Assembly (NCBI RefSeq): GCF_000421485.1
Contig: NZ_ATXC01000001.1
Location: 1,233,087-1,297,086, forward strand
Direction: 5' to 3'
DNA length: 64,000 nt
Origin: Desulfurobacterium sp. TC5-1
GTDB taxonomy: Bacteria > Aquificota > Aquificia > Desulfurobacteriales > Desulfurobacteriaceae
Shown here: positions 17,397 to 27,989 of the stretch, in pieces
Layout: every line of letters begins with the position of its first letter
Position numbering within the stretch: the stretch's first letter is position 1
Translations under genes and position numbers: made by a program
Notes under the pieces: model-generated
What the model was told of the DNA's origin: nothing
The model's database searches: none
Seen by the model: the letters and a program-made list of their open reading frames with translations, nothing else

Positions 17397-17855
17397 TTAC
17401 CTCTCTATAATCTCACAAACGCCACCTGCTGCTTCTATCTTTTCCCTGGCAGATGCAGAAAACTTGTGGGCTCTAACTGTAAGCTTAACGTTAATCTCTC
17501 CATCCCCAAGAATCTTCACAGGCTTATTTCTCGCAACAAGTCCTGCAGAAGCCAAAACCTCAGGAGTAACCTCCGTTCCCTCTTCAAACCTGTTAAGGTC
17601 CTTAACGTTAACAACTTCATACTCTTTCTTGAAAGGATAATTAGAAAATCCTCTTTTTGGAAATCTCATGTAAAGAGGTGTCTGTCCACCTTCAAATCCT
17701 GGTCTTGTTCCACCACTCCATCCGGAACGAGCCTTCTGGCCTTTTTGCCCTCTACCGGAAGTTTTACCAACACCAGAACCATGACCTCTACCAACTCTCT
17801 TTTTCTCTCTAACGGCACCTTTATTTGGTTTCAGGTTATGTAATTTAAGTTCCAT
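17397..17855 (-). CDS. rplO: 50S ribosomal protein L15
   Basis: 152 residues with the glycine/arginine-rich N-terminal extension that threads into 23S rRNA ([20 protein letters not shown]) and the C-terminal [15 protein letters not shown] region. Stop lies three bases before secY, which fits translational coupling. Confidence 0.98.
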   Translation of the reverse strand: MELKLHNLKPNKGAVREKKRVGRGHGSGVGKTSGRGQKGQKARSGWSGGTRPGFEGGQTPLYMRFPKRGFSNYPFKKEYEVVNVKDLNRFEEGTEVTPEVLASAGLVARNKPVKILGDGEINVKLTVRAHKFSASAREKIEAAGGVCEIIER

Positions 17856-17856
17856 T

Positions 17857-18042
17857 TCACTCCTCCAGTGGTTCTACTTTTACAAGCTCTCTAACCTTAT
17901 CTATCATCCCTTCGATAGCAGGATTTAGCTCTTTAACAGTGCTTCTTCCTCTTTTTCTCAGACCAAGAGCCTCAAGTGTGGCTCTCTTCTTTTTACTCTT
18001 TCCGGCAAGCCCTCTTACAAGCGTTATCTTAACCTTAGCCAT
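17857..18042 (-). CDS. rpmD: 50S ribosomal protein L30
   Basis: 61 residues, [20 protein letters not shown] onward with [10 protein letters not shown]. Present between rpsE and rplO as in Gram-negative and Gram-positive model operons; some lineages lack it. Confidence 0.97.
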   Translation of the reverse strand: MAKVKITLVRGLAGKSKKKRATLEALGLRKRGRSTVKELNPAIEGMIDKVRELVKVEPLEE

Positions 18043-18045
18043 CTA

Positions 18046-18603
18046 TTACCTCCTGATAATCTCGCCTTCCGGCGTAATTCTTCTTCCCGGAAGCTTCCAG
18101 CGTCTTCTAAGCTCTTCGGTAGATACACCACGAAGCTGGGCAAACTCTTCAGGAAGTTTAAGTTTTTCAAGAGCCTTAATAACAGCCCTAACAACGGTGT
18201 GTGGGTTTGTTGAACCTATAACTTTCGTAAGAATATCAGTAATACCGGCTGACTCAAGAACTGCACGAACTGGAGCTGATGCAATAACTCCAGTACCAGG
18301 GGCAGCCGGTCTCATAATAATGGTTGATGCCCCGAATCTTTCCTGAATTTCAAAAGGTATAGTACCATCAACAACCGGAATTTTTATTAAGTTTTTCTTG
18401 GCATCTTCGGTAGCCTTTCTGATAGCATCTGGAACTTCAGACGCCTTACCTCTACCAAATCCAACAACGCCGTTTCCATCACCAACAACTACAAAGGCGG
18501 TAAAACTAAATTTTCTACCACCCGTAACTACTTTAGCGTTTCTGTTAATATGAACAAGTCTCTCTTTTAGCTCTAAACCTTCAGGTTTAACCCTCTTAGC
18601 CAT
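18046..18603 (-). CDS. rpsE: 30S ribosomal protein S5
   Basis: 186 residues from the ORF start, 185 from the chosen ATG at 18603 behind GGAGG. Double-stranded RNA-binding N-terminal domain ([10 protein letters not shown]-type loop, here [20 protein letters not shown]) and a ribosomal S5 C-terminal domain ([18 protein letters not shown]). Involved in decoding accuracy at the 30S entry site. Confidence 0.98.
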   Translation of the reverse strand: MAKRVKPEGLELKERLVHINRNAKVVTGGRKFSFTAFVVVGDGNGVVGFGRGKASEVPDAIRKATEDAKKNLIKIPVVDGTIPFEIQERFGASTIIMRPAAPGTGVIASAPVRAVLESAGITDILTKVIGSTNPHTVVRAVIKALEKLKLPEEFAQLRGVSTEELRRRWKLPGRRITPEGEIIRR

Positions 18604-18614
18604 CAATTACCTCC

Positions 18615-18980
18615 TTAGAATTCTAAGCCACCTTCTCTGGCACCTTCGGCTATTGCTTTGATTCTACCGTGATAGATAAAACCACCTCTGTCAAATACAA
18701 CAGAAGTAATACCTTTAGCTTTTGCCCTCTCAGCTATAACCTGACCAACAACCCTTGCCGCTTCAGTTTTAGAGAGACCTTTAACCTTCTCTCTAACCTC
18801 TTTGTCAAGCGTTGAAGCAGCAACAAGCGTCTCGCCCTTTGTATCGTCAATAATCTGGGCATACATATGCTTAAGGCTTTTATAAACAGCAAGTCTCGGC
18901 CTTTCAGGTGTACCAAAGACTTTCTTTCTAACTCTTCTATGTTTCTTTGCTATTCGCTCTTTTCTCGTCATCTTAGCCAT
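18615..18980 (-). CDS. rplR: 50S ribosomal protein L18
   Basis: 121 residues with the 5S rRNA-binding L18 fold; [20 protein letters not shown] and the C-terminal [20 protein letters not shown] are conserved. Lies between rplF and rpsE. Confidence 0.98.
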   Translation of the reverse strand: MAKMTRKERIAKKHRRVRKKVFGTPERPRLAVYKSLKHMYAQIIDDTKGETLVAASTLDKEVREKVKGLSKTEAARVVGQVIAERAKAKGITSVVFDRGGFIYHGRIKAIAEGAREGGLEF

Positions 18981-19003
18981 TTTTACCCCTCTTAGTAAAG
19001 AGA

Positions 19004-19546
19004 TTACTTCTTAGCTGACTTACCAGCTTTAAGAATGATTCTTTCGCCTCTGTATCTTATACCTTTACCCTTGTAAGGCTCAGGAGGTCTAAAGGATCTG
19101 ATCTCAGCGGCAACCTGACCAACCTTCTGCTTGTCTATGCCGCGAACAAAAACGTTGTTATCTCTGTCAACCTCTATCTCTATACCTTCAGGAATCTGGT
19201 AGAGGACAGGATGGGAAAAACCAAGGTGTAATTCAAGTGTTTTCCCTTTAACAAAAGCCCTATAACCAAGACCTTTAATTTCGAGAACCTTTTCAAAACC
19301 CTTAGAAACACCTGTTACCATATTATTTATTATGGCTCTGGTTGTTCCGTGAAGAGCCCTCATCTGCTTTTCGTCGTTAGGCCTTTCAACAATTACCTTG
19401 TTGTCTTCCACCTTAATTGTAAGTTTCGGATTAAAAGTGAATTCAAGCTGACCTTTCGGTCCCTTAACAACAACGTGGTTTCCCGGTTTTACTTCAACCG
19501 TTACTCCCTGAGGTATCTCAACAGGCATCTTACCTATTCTTGACAT
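19004..19546 (-). CDS. rplF: 50S ribosomal protein L6
   Basis: 180 residues starting [15 protein letters not shown], with two L6 repeats and the conserved [14 protein letters not shown] near the C-terminus. The longer frame beginning at 19603 would overlap rpsH and add non-homologous residues, whereas AAGGAG and GGAG precede the ATG at 19546. Confidence 0.97.
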   Translation of the reverse strand: MSRIGKMPVEIPQGVTVEVKPGNHVVVKGPKGQLEFTFNPKLTIKVEDNKVIVERPNDEKQMRALHGTTRAIINNMVTGVSKGFEKVLEIKGLGYRAFVKGKTLELHLGFSHPVLYQIPEGIEIEVDRDNNVFVRGIDKQKVGQVAAEIRSFRPPEPYKGKGIRYRGERIILKAGKSAKK

Positions 19547-19574
19547 AGCTCCACTCCTTCTAAAATTTCTGGTT

Positions 19575-19997
19575 TTACCATACATAACAGAGAACTTCTC
19601 CACCTACACCAAGCTTCCTCGCTTTGTAACCGGGAATAATACCTTTATTGGTGGAGAGAATGGCAACACCAAGTCCCGCTTTAACAAGTGGAATATCTTC
19701 AACACCAACGTAAACCCTTCTACCAGGTTTAGAAATTCTCTTTATCTCGTTTATAACTCTTTCTCTGTTTGGACCGTACTTAAGGTGAACTCTGATGAGC
19801 TTCTTCTTGTTATCAGGATTTTTTGTCCTCTTAAATGGAACTTCTACGATCTCGTAGTCTTTTATAAATCCTTCCTCTTTGAGAATATTTGCAATTGCCT
19901 CGTTCACCTTTGAGTATGGCGCATCTACATACTCTTTATATACAAGGTTGGCGTTGCGAATTCTTGAAAGAAAATCTGCAACAGTATCCATCATCAT
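19575..19997 (-). CDS. rpsH: 30S ribosomal protein S8
   Basis: 140 residues with [20 protein letters not shown] at the start and [20 protein letters not shown] toward the end. Three consecutive ATG codons (19997, 19994, 19991) follow a GGAGAGGTAAGG ribosome site, so the exact first codon is uncertain by two residues. S8 binds the central 16S domain and represses spc mRNA in E. coli. Confidence 0.96.
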   Translation of the reverse strand: MMMDTVADFLSRIRNANLVYKEYVDAPYSKVNEAIANILKEEGFIKDYEIVEVPFKRTKNPDNKKKLIRVHLKYGPNRERVINEIKRISKPGRRVYVGVEDIPLVKAGLGVAILSTNKGIIPGYKARKLGVGGEVLCYVW

Positions 19998-20022
19998 CTT
20001 GCCTTACCTCTCCATCGTGTTT

Positions 20023-20208
20023 TTACCAGCTTGCCTTTTTGACTCCAGGAATTTTACCCTGGAGAGCAAGCGTTCTGAAACAGAGTCTACACATACCAAA
20101 CTCTCTTATAAAACCTCTTGGACGTCCACATATTGGACATCTGTTGTACTTTCTGACTTTATATTTTGGCTCTTTCTGAGCTTTTACAATCAAAGCTTTC
20201 CTTGCCAT
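20023..20208 (-). CDS. rpsN: 30S ribosomal protein S14, zinc-binding type
   Basis: 61 residues, the short type-Z S14. Two CxxC pairs (RCPICG and MCRLCF) bind zinc, and the gene keeps the usual [11 protein letters not shown] ending. Located between rplE and rpsH. Confidence 0.97.
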   Translation of the reverse strand: MARKALIVKAQKEPKYKVRKYNRCPICGRPRGFIREFGMCRLCFRTLALQGKIPGVKKASW

Positions 20209-20223
20209 TATGCCTCCCTACTG

Positions 20224-20778
20224 TTATTTCCTGAATGGGAATCCAAAAGCTTCAAGCAGAGCTTTGGCTTCCTCATCCGTTTTTGCAGTCGTGACGATAG
20301 TTATATTCATTCCCCTGATAGCATCCACCTTGTCGTAGTCTATTTCAGGGAAAACAACCTGTTCAGTCAAACCAAAATTATAGTTTCCTCTTCCATCAAA
20401 AGATCTTGGCGAAAGGCCTTTAAAGTCTCTAACCCTTGGAAGGGCAATTGAGATAAGCCTATCAAGGAAATCGTACATTCTGTCGCCTCTAAGCGTAACT
20501 TTAGCACCAATAGGCATTCCCTGACGAAGCTTAAATCCAGCTTCTGACCTTTTCGCCCTCCTCACGGAAGGCTTTTGACCTGTAATGAGTTCAAGATCTC
20601 TCATGGCATTTTCAAGAGCTTTAATGTTTTGAACGGCTTCACCAACACCCATGTTAACTACAATCTTTTCTATTTTTGGAATCTCCATAACGTTCTTGTA
20701 GTTAAACTTCTTCTGAAGTGCAGGTATAATCTCCTTCTTATACATCTCTTTAAGTCTTGGAACGTACTTCTCAGCCAT
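20224..20778 (-). CDS. rplE: 50S ribosomal protein L5
   Basis: 184 residues that bind 5S rRNA and contact the P-site tRNA. Recognisable blocks are [32 protein letters not shown] and [20 protein letters not shown]. Typical length and position. Confidence 0.98.
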   Translation of the reverse strand: MAEKYVPRLKEMYKKEIIPALQKKFNYKNVMEIPKIEKIVVNMGVGEAVQNIKALENAMRDLELITGQKPSVRRAKRSEAGFKLRQGMPIGAKVTLRGDRMYDFLDRLISIALPRVRDFKGLSPRSFDGRGNYNFGLTEQVVFPEIDYDKVDAIRGMNITIVTTAKTDEEAKALLEAFGFPFRK

Positions 20779-20801
20779 CTTTCCTCCTTAAAACGCGCGG
20801 A

Positions 20802-21149
20802 TTACCGACCCGCCGGTTTGCTGATTTCATCAATAACGGCGCCTGAACGCTTAGCATACCTGATTTTCTTACCGTTTTCAAACCTGATACCAACCCTTGT
20901 TGGCTTTCCATCTTTAGGATCAGCAAGCATAACGTTACTTATGTGAATAGGTGCTTCTCTTTCTATAATGCCACCTTCAGGATACTTCTGGCTTGGTTTA
21001 AGGTGCTTTTTGACGATTCTTACACCTTCAACGATAACCCTCTCTTCCTCTGGAAGCACTTTGAGAACCTTTCCTACCTTTCCTTTATCCTTGCCGGCAA
21101 TAACAACAACCTTGTCACCGGCCTTTATTTTGAACTTCTTCTTAGCCAT
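20802..21149 (-). CDS. rplX: 50S ribosomal protein L24
   Basis: 115 residues starting with a KOW motif ([20 protein letters not shown]), an assembly initiator for the 50S subunit; [12 protein letters not shown] and [10 protein letters not shown] are conserved. Confidence 0.98.
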   Translation of the reverse strand: MAKKKFKIKAGDKVVVIAGKDKGKVGKVLKVLPEEERVIVEGVRIVKKHLKPSQKYPEGGIIEREAPIHISNVMLADPKDGKPTRVGIRFENGKKIRYAKRSGAVIDEISKPAGR

Positions 21150-21161
21150 TAGAATCCTCCC

Positions 21162-21530
21162 TTAAATAACTTCCGGCGCAAGTGAAGCAATTTTAGTAAA
21201 TCCTTTCTGTCTCGCTTCCCTTGCAACAGGACCTAAAATACGGGTACCAAGGGGTTCACCCTGCTTGTTGAGTATAACGACTGCATTGTCGTCAAACTTT
21301 ATGTATGTCCCGTCAGGGCGTCTTACCTCTTTCTTTGTTCTAACAACAACCGCCCTGTAAACTTCTCCTTTCTTGGCAGTTGCGTTTGGGATAGAGTCTT
21401 TAACGGCAACAACGATAACATCCCCGAGGGACGCATACCTTCTGGTTGAACCGCCAAGCACCCTTATACACTGAACTTTTTTCGCCCCTGTATTATCTGC
21501 AACGTTTAAATATGTTTGAACCTGAATCAT
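21162..21530 (-). CDS. rplN: 50S ribosomal protein L14
   Basis: 122 residues, [38 protein letters not shown] and the [13 protein letters not shown] block. Forms an intersubunit bridge region on the 50S. Confidence 0.98.
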   Translation of the reverse strand: MIQVQTYLNVADNTGAKKVQCIRVLGGSTRRYASLGDVIVVAVKDSIPNATAKKGEVYRAVVVRTKKEVRRPDGTYIKFDDNAVVILNKQGEPLGTRILGPVAREARQKGFTKIASLAPEVI

Positions 21531-21553
21531 AGCTCTACTCCTCTTGCGGGGAT

Positions 21554-21829
21554 TTACTCACCAAGTTTCTTGGCTTTTTCAATAATCTCAATAACTCTCC
21601 ATCTCTTATGTCTTGAGAGGGGTCTTGTTTCCATAATTTTCACAACGTCACCAACCTGACACTGATTTGTCTCATCGTGTGCCATGTACTTTTTGGAAAA
21701 CTTAACCCTTTTACCGTAAACAGGGTGTCTGAATTCCCTTGTAACACGAACAACTACCGTCTTATCCATCTTGTCGCTTACAACGACACCTACCCTTACT
21801 TTTCTTCTATTAACTCTCGTTTCAGCCAT
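21554..21829 (-). CDS. rpsQ: 30S ribosomal protein S17
   Basis: 91 residues of an OB-fold: [20 protein letters not shown] and [20 protein letters not shown]. Primary 16S 5'-domain binder. Position after rpmC as expected. Confidence 0.98.
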   Translation of the reverse strand: MAETRVNRRKVRVGVVVSDKMDKTVVVRVTREFRHPVYGKRVKFSKKYMAHDETNQCQVGDVVKIMETRPLSRHKRWRVIEIIEKAKKLGE

Positions 21830-21842
21830 TACTTCCTCCAGA

Positions 21843-22043
21843 TTAGAGCTTCACTCCACGCTCTCTGAGAATAGTCAGAATGCGAGCAATCTGCCTCTTT
21901 GTTTTTCTAATGTCAGCCGTACTTTCAAGCTGACCAAAGGCATTTTTAAATCTCATTTTCAAAAGGCTCTCCTTGAGCTCGACAACCATGTTTTTGAGCT
22001 CTTCAGTGCTTTTAGCCCTCAAATCTTCTGTCAACTTTTTCAT
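21843..22043 (-). CDS. rpmC: 50S ribosomal protein L29
   Basis: 66 residues, mostly two helices, with the signature [20 protein letters not shown]. Lies near the peptide exit tunnel, where it contacts trigger factor and signal recognition particle in known ribosomes. Confidence 0.97.
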   Translation of the reverse strand: MKKLTEDLRAKSTEELKNMVVELKESLLKMRFKNAFGQLESTADIRKTKRQIARILTILRERGVKL

Positions 22044-22060
22044 TGCTTACCCCTTGATAC

Positions 22061-22474
22061 TTATATTTCTTCCCTTTTAACGATTCTACACTTAATGGGA
22101 AGTTTAAAAATAGCAAGCCTTAAAGCTTCCATAGCAACGTCTTCAGCAACACCCGCAACTTCAAACATTATCCTTCCAGGCTTAACAGGTGCTACCCACG
22201 TTTCAACGTTACCCTTTCCTTTACCCATACGAGTTTCGAGAGGCTTTTTAGTGTAAGGCTTGTCTGGAAAGATTCTTATCCAGACTTTACCGCCTCTTTT
22301 CATAGTTCTTGTCATTGCAACCCTTGCAGCCTCTATCTGGTTAGTCGTGATATAACCGGGCTCAAGGGCCTGAATACCGTAATCACCAAATGAAAGAGTG
22401 TTGCCTCTATATGATTTACCTTTGAGTCTTCCTCTCTGCTGCTTCCTAAATTTCGTTCTTTTAGGCATCAACAT
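22061..22474 (-). CDS. rplP: 50S ribosomal protein L16
   Basis: 137 residues (135 if the ATG at 22468 is used). [20 protein letters not shown] and the [13 protein letters not shown] loop are diagnostic. Helps position the A-site tRNA. The ATG at 22474 lies one base past the rpsC stop codon, so both candidate starts sit beside the rpsC terminus. Confidence 0.97.
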   Translation of the reverse strand: MLMPKRTKFRKQQRGRLKGKSYRGNTLSFGDYGIQALEPGYITTNQIEAARVAMTRTMKRGGKVWIRIFPDKPYTKKPLETRMGKGKGNVETWVAPVKPGRIMFEVAGVAEDVAMEALRLAIFKLPIKCRIVKREEI

Positions 22475-22476
22475 GG

Positions 22477-23175
22477 TTACTCACCCCTTGCCATTTCTTC
22501 TTTTACTTCTTTTTCGAGTCTCTTGAGAATCTCTTCTGTTTCATCCTTGTAAACGTCACCCTTGTAGATCCACACCTTAACACCGATAACACCGTACTTT
22601 GTCTGGGCAACTGCTGTGCCATAATCTATATCTGCACGAATGGTTTGTAAAGGAACCCTTCCTTCACGGTACCATTCTGTCCTTGCCATATCGGCACCAC
22701 CAAGTCTTCCGGCACACTGCACTTTGATACCTTTGGCACCTGCTCTCATAGCATCAGCAATAACCCGCTTCATCGCACGCCTGAACGCCACACGGCGCTC
22801 TAGCTGAGCAGCTACATTCTCAGCAACAAGCTGAGCGTTAAGCTGTGGATGTTTCACCTCTTCAATATCAATATGGACACTTTTCCCTGTAAGTCCTTCA
22901 AGGATTCTTCTAAGTTCTCTTACCTGAGTACCCTTTCTGGCTATGAGAAGGCCGGGTCTTGCAGCCCATATTCTGATATTGATCTTGTCGAGTGTCCTCT
23001 CAATATCTATACGGGCAATCCCCGCGTGATAGTACTTCTGCTTAATAAGCTTCCTAATCTTAAGGTCTTCATGAAGGAAGTTAACATACTTGCTTTTCTC
23101 TTTGGCAACCCATCTGGATTCCCAATCTTTTGTAATTCCAAGTCTAAATCCTACTGGATGTACTTTCTGTCCCAA
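22477..23175 (-). CDS. rpsC: 30S ribosomal protein S3
   Basis: 232 residues starting [20 protein letters not shown], with a type-II KH domain (about 40-110, [17 protein letters not shown]) and the C-terminal domain containing [20 protein letters not shown]. Part of the mRNA-entry helicase region. Confidence 0.98.
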   Translation of the reverse strand: MGQKVHPVGFRLGITKDWESRWVAKEKSKYVNFLHEDLKIRKLIKQKYYHAGIARIDIERTLDKINIRIWAARPGLLIARKGTQVRELRRILEGLTGKSVHIDIEEVKHPQLNAQLVAENVAAQLERRVAFRRAMKRVIADAMRAGAKGIKVQCAGRLGGADMARTEWYREGRVPLQTIRADIDYGTAVAQTKYGVIGVKVWIYKGDVYKDETEEILKRLEKEVKEEMARGE

Positions 23176-23187
23176 AGCTTACCCCCG

Positions 23188-23583
23188 TTATTTTGATTCT
23201 TTTTCTCCTACCACAACTGTAATGTGGCAGGTTCTTCTTCTGATAACGTTTGCTCTACCCATAGCACGAGGTTTAACCCTCTTCATTGTAGGGCCTTCGT
23301 CAACATAGGCCTTTTTAACAAAGAGAGAATCTACGTCAAGTCCCTTCTGCTCAGCGTTAGCTATAGCACTTTTGAGAACCTTTTCAATCATCTTTGCCGC
23401 TTTTCTCGGGCAGTTAGCAAGTATGGCAAGAGCCTCTTCAACATGCTTGCCTCTTATAAGATCGATAACAAGCCTTACTTTAGAGGCTGACATTCTTGCC
23501 TTTCTCCAAACGGCTCTTGCCTCAACAGGAGCGGCAAAGCCTCTTTCACCTTCTTTATAGTAGTCTCTGTTCTCAACAGCCAT
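23188..23583 (-). CDS. rplV: 50S ribosomal protein L22
   Basis: 131 residues. The core ([20 protein letters not shown] and [20 protein letters not shown]) is normal, and there is an extra N-terminal stretch of about 20 residues ([16 protein letters not shown]) before the usual start. The long beta-hairpin lines the peptide tunnel. Confidence 0.97.
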   Translation of the reverse strand: MAVENRDYYKEGERGFAAPVEARAVWRKARMSASKVRLVIDLIRGKHVEEALAILANCPRKAAKMIEKVLKSAIANAEQKGLDVDSLFVKKAYVDEGPTMKRVKPRAMGRANVIRRRTCHITVVVGEKESK

Positions 23584-23596
23584 CTTTTACCTCTCC

Positions 23597-23875
23597 TTAC
23601 TTCTTCTTGGCAACTTTCTGTCCGGCGTGACCTCTGAATGTTCTGGTAAGGGAAAACTCACCAAGCCTGTGACCTATCATTTGTTCAGTAACATAAACTG
23701 GAATAAACTTCTGTCCATTGTAAACTGCAAATGTGTGTCCAACAAATTCAGGTACGATAACACAGGCTCTATCCCATACCTTTATGACTCTCTTTTCACC
23801 AGTTTCGTTCATGGCTCTGACTTTCTTCAAAATCTTAGGGTTCACATAGGGACCCTTCTTCAGTGAACGTCCCAT
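23597..23875 (-). CDS. rpsS: 30S ribosomal protein S19
   Basis: 92 residues, [20 protein letters not shown] and [18 protein letters not shown]. Sits on the 30S head with S13. ATG at 23875 is preceded by GGAGG; the neighbouring TTG is disfavoured. Confidence 0.97.
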   Translation of the reverse strand: MGRSLKKGPYVNPKILKKVRAMNETGEKRVIKVWDRACVIVPEFVGHTFAVYNGQKFIPVYVTEQMIGHRLGEFSLTRTFRGHAGQKVAKKK

Positions 23876-23887
23876 CAAAAACCTCCG

Positions 23888-24712
23888 TTACTTAGTCCTG
23901 CGTTTAATGATAAATCTGTCTGAGTACTTACGTTTAGGTCTTGTCTTATATCCTTTAGTAGGCTGACCCCAGGGTGTGACAGGATGCTTGCCGAATGTCC
24001 TGCCTTCACCACCACCGTGAGGGTGATCAACAGGGTTCATTGCAGTACCGCGAACCGTTGGTCTAATTCCAAGCCATCTTGACCTTCCAGCTTTACCGAT
24101 AACAATGTTCTCGTGATCGATGTTTCCGACCTGACCGATCGTTGCCATACAATCAAGGTGAACAAGTCTAAGTTCACCTGAAGGAAGTCTAAGCTGAGCG
24201 TAGTCACCAACTTTACCCATAAGCTGGGCAAAAGAACCTGCGGATCTTGCAAGCTGTCCACCTTTCTTTGGCTTAAGCTCAACATTGTGAACAATCGTAC
24301 CTACAGGTATATTTCTGAGTGGAAGGGCATTTCCTACCTTTATCTCAGCATCTGGACCGGCAACAACAGTATCACCAACTTTGAGACCATCAGGCCATAT
24401 TATGTACCTTTTTTCACCGTCAGCATAAACAAGAAGAGCAATCCTGGCAGACCTGTTTGGATCATACTCAATAGAAGCAACCTTTGCAGGAATACCTATT
24501 TTGTCCCTCTTGAAATCAATAATCCTGTATCTTCTTTTATGTCCACCACCTTTGTGTCTCGTGGTAATTCTTCCCTGGTTATTTCTACCTGTTCCCCTTA
24601 CAAAACCAACAGTAAGTGACTTCTCAGGCTCTTTCTTTGTAATCTCTGAGAAGTCGGAAACAGTCATAAAACGTCTGCTCGGGGTGTATGGTTTAAACTT
24701 CTTTATTCCCAT
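23888..24712 (-). CDS. rplB: 50S ribosomal protein L2
   Basis: 274 residues. N-terminal OB and C-terminal SH3-like domains; [20 protein letters not shown] near the end contains the histidine implicated in peptidyl transferase function. Normal length. Confidence 0.98.
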   Translation of the reverse strand: MGIKKFKPYTPSRRFMTVSDFSEITKKEPEKSLTVGFVRGTGRNNQGRITTRHKGGGHKRRYRIIDFKRDKIGIPAKVASIEYDPNRSARIALLVYADGEKRYIIWPDGLKVGDTVVAGPDAEIKVGNALPLRNIPVGTIVHNVELKPKKGGQLARSAGSFAQLMGKVGDYAQLRLPSGELRLVHLDCMATIGQVGNIDHENIVIGKAGRSRWLGIRPTVRGTAMNPVDHPHGGGEGRTFGKHPVTPWGQPTKGYKTRPKRKYSDRFIIKRRTK

Positions 24713-24729
24713 TGCTCAACTCCTCTTAC

Positions 24730-25053
24730 TTACAAGTTCTCAAGGTCAATTTCGTATCCCGGCTTGAGTGTTACTACAGCCTTCTTCCAGTCTCTTTTCT
24801 TTCCTTTTAAAAGCCTGATTCCCTTTCTTTTACCTTTAACAACCATGGTGTTAACTTTATCAACCTTAACATTAAAGATCTTTTCTACAGCCTCTTTTAT
24901 CTCCGGCTTTGTAGCATCCATTGCCACTTCAAAAGTAATCTTCGTAATCTTCCTGGTCTCTTTTGTCTTTGAACTCTTAACTTCCATGTTCGCAAGGCGA
25001 ACGCTCTTTTCCGTTACAATCGGACGGACGATTATATCATAAGGAGTCTTCAT
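24730..25053 (-). CDS. rplW: 50S ribosomal protein L23
   Basis: 107 residues, beginning [20 protein letters not shown], with a slightly long insertion ([15 protein letters not shown]) before the [19 protein letters not shown] block. Binding platform for trigger factor at the exit tunnel. Start overlaps the rplD stop by four bases. Confidence 0.97.
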   Translation of the reverse strand: MKTPYDIIVRPIVTEKSVRLANMEVKSSKTKETRKITKITFEVAMDATKPEIKEAVEKIFNVKVDKVNTMVVKGKRKGIRLLKGKKRDWKKAVVTLKPGYEIDLENL

Positions 25054-25676
25054 CTTGATAACCTCTCCTCTAATTTAGGTAGAGTGGATTTGAAGAAGAT
25101 GCACTTATCGTAGCAGAGCATGTCATAAACGTTTAATCCGTCAATTTCAAGAAGCTTTACGTTTGGAAGGTTTCTGAAAGACTTCCATGTGTTCTCTTCA
25201 AGTTCAGGAACAACAATCAGAACCTTCTCATTTTCAAGTCCAAGATTCTTGAGAAACTCAACAGCCTGCTTTGTCTTTGGAGTTTCAAAGGCAAAATCTT
25301 CAACAACGATTATTGAACCGTCGCCAAGCTTACCCGCTACAACACTTCTAAGGGCAACCTTCCTAACCTTTTTAGGTAAGTTGTAAGAGTAATCTCTTGG
25401 CTTTGGACCAAAAACCACTCCACCACCTACCCACTGAGGTGCACGGATAGAGCCCTGTCTTGCCCTTCCTGTGTGCTTCTGAGGCCAGGGCTTCCTTCCA
25501 CCACCTCTAACTTCAGCTCTCGTCTTGGTAGAGTGGGTTCCTCTCCTGCGCTTTGCAAGCTGCCACTTAACTGTTTCCCATATAGCGTGGCTCTTTATAG
25601 GCGCATTAGCTATGTCATCACTTATAGAAACAGTCCCAACTTCCTGATTTGCAGTATTCAACACCTTAATTTCCAT
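25050..25676 (-). CDS. rplD: 50S ribosomal protein L4
   Basis: 208 residues. The extended tunnel loop ([40 protein letters not shown]) is clear. In E. coli L4 represses the S10 operon; no S10-type leader is evident here because tuf lies only 12 bases before rpsJ. Confidence 0.98.
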   Translation of the reverse strand: MEIKVLNTANQEVGTVSISDDIANAPIKSHAIWETVKWQLAKRRRGTHSTKTRAEVRGGGRKPWPQKHTGRARQGSIRAPQWVGGGVVFGPKPRDYSYNLPKKVRKVALRSVVAGKLGDGSIIVVEDFAFETPKTKQAVEFLKNLGLENEKVLIVVPELEENTWKSFRNLPNVKLLEIDGLNVYDMLCYDKCIFFKSTLPKLEERLSR

Positions 25677-25686
25677 AGTTCACCCC

Positions 25687-26310
25687 TTACTTTCCTTTAA
25701 CTACTACAAAGGAGCCTTTATGTCCTGGAATAGCACCTTTAACAAGAATAAGGTTTTTCTCCGGAATTACATCAACGATTTCAAGGTTCTTAACCGTAAC
25801 CTGTGCATTACCATAGTGTCCTGCCATTTTCTTACCCTTGTGCACTCTGCCGGGGAATGCACAGGCACCTATTGAACCAGGACCTTCGTGGAAGTCTGAA
25901 CCGTGAGACTTTCTACCACCACCAAAGCCCCATCTCTTGTGGTAACCGGCGAAACCGCGACCTTTTGATGTTCCCGTCACATCCACCTTTTCGCCAGGCT
26001 GGAAAATTTCAACGGTTATTTTGTCACCAACGTCATACTTATCAACATCATCAAATTTAACTTCTTTAAGAAATCTTACCGGCTTAATACCAGCCTTTTT
26101 AAAGTGGCCTAAAAGTGGCTTTGGAAACTTACTCTCAGCCTTGTTCTTTTCCATAAAGCCAAGCTGAAGAGCAGTATAGCCGTCTTTGTCTTCTGTCTTT
26201 TTCTGAACAACAGTACACGGACCTGCCTCTATTACAGTAACGGCAAGTGCCTTTCCGTCTTCAGTAAAAACTTGAGTCATACCAATCTTTCTACCGAGGA
26301 TTCCTTTCAT
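25687..26310 (-). CDS. rplC: 50S ribosomal protein L3
   Basis: 207 residues: [20 protein letters not shown], and the conserved [20 protein letters not shown] finger region that approaches the peptidyl transferase centre. Assembly initiator of the 50S. Confidence 0.98.
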   Translation of the reverse strand: MKGILGRKIGMTQVFTEDGKALAVTVIEAGPCTVVQKKTEDKDGYTALQLGFMEKNKAESKFPKPLLGHFKKAGIKPVRFLKEVKFDDVDKYDVGDKITVEIFQPGEKVDVTGTSKGRGFAGYHKRWGFGGGRKSHGSDFHEGPGSIGACAFPGRVHKGKKMAGHYGNAQVTVKNLEIVDVIPEKNLILVKGAIPGHKGSFVVVKGK

Positions 26311-26325
26311 TGTTTCACCTCTTTA

Positions 26326-26637
26326 TTAGTCAAGCTTAATCTCTACATCAACACCGGCGGGAAGCTTGAGATCCATGAGCGCTTCCACGGTTTGAGGTTT
26401 TGGATTCTTAATATCAAGAAGTCTCCTATGTCTCCTTATCTCAAACTGCTCCTGCGAATACTTGTACTTGTGCGGAGACCTTATTACGCTCCATACGGAA
26501 CGTTTTGTCGGAAGAGGAATGGGACCGGCAACAATGGCGCCAGTCCTCTTCACTGTATCAATTATCTCCTGCACTGATCTATCAAGTAATCTATGATCAT
26601 AAGCCATAAGTTTTATTCTTATGCGATCCTGAGCCAT
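26326..26637 (-). CDS. rpsJ: 30S ribosomal protein S10
   Basis: 103 residues, [40 protein letters not shown]. Also the NusE transcription antitermination factor. First gene of the S10 group, 12 bases from tuf, so read-through from the tuf promoter is likely to supply the S10 genes. Confidence 0.98.
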   Translation of the reverse strand: MAQDRIRIKLMAYDHRLLDRSVQEIIDTVKRTGAIVAGPIPLPTKRSVWSVIRSPHKYKYSQEQFEIRRHRRLLDIKNPKPQTVEALMDLKLPAGVDVEIKLD

Positions 26638-26649
26638 TACCTACCCCTC

Positions 26650-27846
26650 TTAGTCTAAAATCTCAGTAACAACACCTGCACCTACAGTTCTACCACCTTC
26701 ACGGATAGCAAATCTGAGTCCCTCTTCTATAGCTACAGGTTTGAGTAGTTCTACTTCAAATGTTACGTTGTCTCCAGGCATTACCATCTCTACGCCTTCA
26801 GGTAGCTTTACCTTCCCTGTTACGTCTGTGGTCCTGAAGTAAAATTGTGGCTGGTATCCGTTGAAGAATGGTGTGTGTCTTCCGCCTTCTTCTTTTGAGA
26901 GTATGTATACTTCTGCCTTGAATTTCTTGTGGGGGTTGATTGAGCCAGGCTTGGCTACTACCATTCCTCTTTCTACTTCGTCTTTGCCTACGCCTCTTAA
27001 AAGTATTCCTACGTTGTCGCCAGGCATGGCTTCGTCAAGTAGTTTCCTGAACATTTCTATTCCTGTCGCTACTGTCTTGATCGGTTCTTCCCTTAGTCCA
27101 ACTATTTCTACTTCTTCGCCTACTTTGAGTGTTCCTCTTTCTACTCTTCCTGTTACTACTGTTCCTCTTCCTGAGATTGAGAATACGTCTTCTATCGGCA
27201 TGAGGAATGGTTTGTCTGTTTCTCTTACCGGTTCCGGTACGTATTCGTCAAGGGCTTGTACGAGTTCGTAGATTGGTTGACAGTCCGGGCATTCCGGTGA
27301 TGTGCATTCAAGTGCTTTGAGGGCAGATCCCCTGATTACCGGTACTTCGTCTCCAGGGAATCCGTATTCGTTGAGTAGTTCTCTTACTTCAAGTTCTACC
27401 AGTTCAAGTAGTTCTTCGTCGTCTACCATGTCGCATTTGTTTAGGAATACTACTATGTATGGTACGTTAACTTGTCTCGCAAGTAGTACGTGTTCTCTCG
27501 TCTGTGGCATCGGTCCGTCTGCAGCTGATACTACGAGTATGGCTCCGTCCATCTGGGCAGCACCGGTGATCATGTTCTTGATGTAGTCCGCGTGGCCAGG
27601 GCAGTCTACGTGGGCGTAGTGGTATTTGTCTGATTCGTATTCTACGTGGGCCGTCGCTATCGTGATTCCCCTCTCTCTTTCTTCCGGTGCTTTGTCTATG
27701 TTGTCGTATGATACTTCTTGTGCCATCCCTTTGAGTGCAAGACAGTGGGTTATGGCCGCTGTGAGTGTCGTCTTACCGTGGTCTACGTGTCCTATCGTTC
27801 CCACGTTCTTGTGGGGTTTCGTCCTTTCAAATTTTTCTTTCGCCAT
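26650..27846 (-). CDS. tuf: Elongation factor Tu
   Basis: 398-residue GTPase that brings aminoacyl-tRNA to the ribosome. G1 GHVDHGKT (19-26), G3 DCPGH (81-85), G4 NKCD (136-139) and SALK (174-177) are intact. Where other bacteria have a short charged loop after SALKALE, this protein has C-x4-C-x2-C (Cys181, Cys186, Cys189). Codon choice differs from the fusA gene beside it (GTA and CTA favoured over GTT and CTT). It has its own near-consensus promoter at 27912-27939, beyond a hairpin following fusA, which suggests separate strong expression. Confidence 0.98.
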   Translation of the reverse strand: MAKEKFERTKPHKNVGTIGHVDHGKTTLTAAITHCLALKGMAQEVSYDNIDKAPEERERGITIATAHVEYESDKYHYAHVDCPGHADYIKNMITGAAQMDGAILVVSAADGPMPQTREHVLLARQVNVPYIVVFLNKCDMVDDEELLELVELEVRELLNEYGFPGDEVPVIRGSALKALECTSPECPDCQPIYELVQALDEYVPEPVRETDKPFLMPIEDVFSISGRGTVVTGRVERGTLKVGEEVEIVGLREEPIKTVATGIEMFRKLLDEAMPGDNVGILLRGVGKDEVERGMVVAKPGSINPHKKFKAEVYILSKEEGGRHTPFFNGYQPQFYFRTTDVTGKVKLPEGVEMVMPGDNVTFEVELLKPVAIEEGLRFAIREGGRTVGAGVVTEILD

Positions 27847-27911
27847 GTTCCTTTCCTCCTTAAAACCTTATTGCTTTTTAAAAGAACAAAAAAAATTTTT
27901 CGCAGGTGTGA

Positions 27912-27939
27912 ATTATATTCCTTTCCCTGCAATTGTAAA
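27912..27939 (-). promoter_or_regulatory. Strong sigma-70-type promoter for tuf
   Basis: Minus strand: TTTACA (27939-27934), 16-base spacer, TATAAT (27917-27912). The predicted start near 27905 leaves an A/T-rich leader of about 60 bases ending in AAGGAGGAAAGG before the tuf ATG. Confidence 0.8.
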
Positions 27940-27952
27940 GTCCTTATAAAGT

Positions 27953-27974
27953 AAATCCCCCCGAAGGGGGATTT
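27953..27974 (-). terminator. Hairpin after fusA, terminator or attenuator
   Basis: On the minus strand AAATCCCCC-TTCG-GGGGGATTT: a nine-base-pair stem with a stable UUCG tetraloop, 15 bases beyond the fusA stop. The following ATTTACTTT is only a modest T tract, so partial termination before the tuf promoter is likely. Confidence 0.7.
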
Positions 27975-27989
27975 TAAAAGTTACAAATA

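Noticed and set aside
19879-20451. A 190-residue + strand frame across rpsH, rpsN and rplE
   Set aside because: It is antisense to three conserved ribosomal genes and has low-complexity, Ser/Phe-rich sequence typical of shadow frames.
26861-27271. Long + strand frames opposite tuf
   Set aside because: They follow from the biased codon use of tuf, giving Ser/Thr-rich shadow proteins; no start signals.
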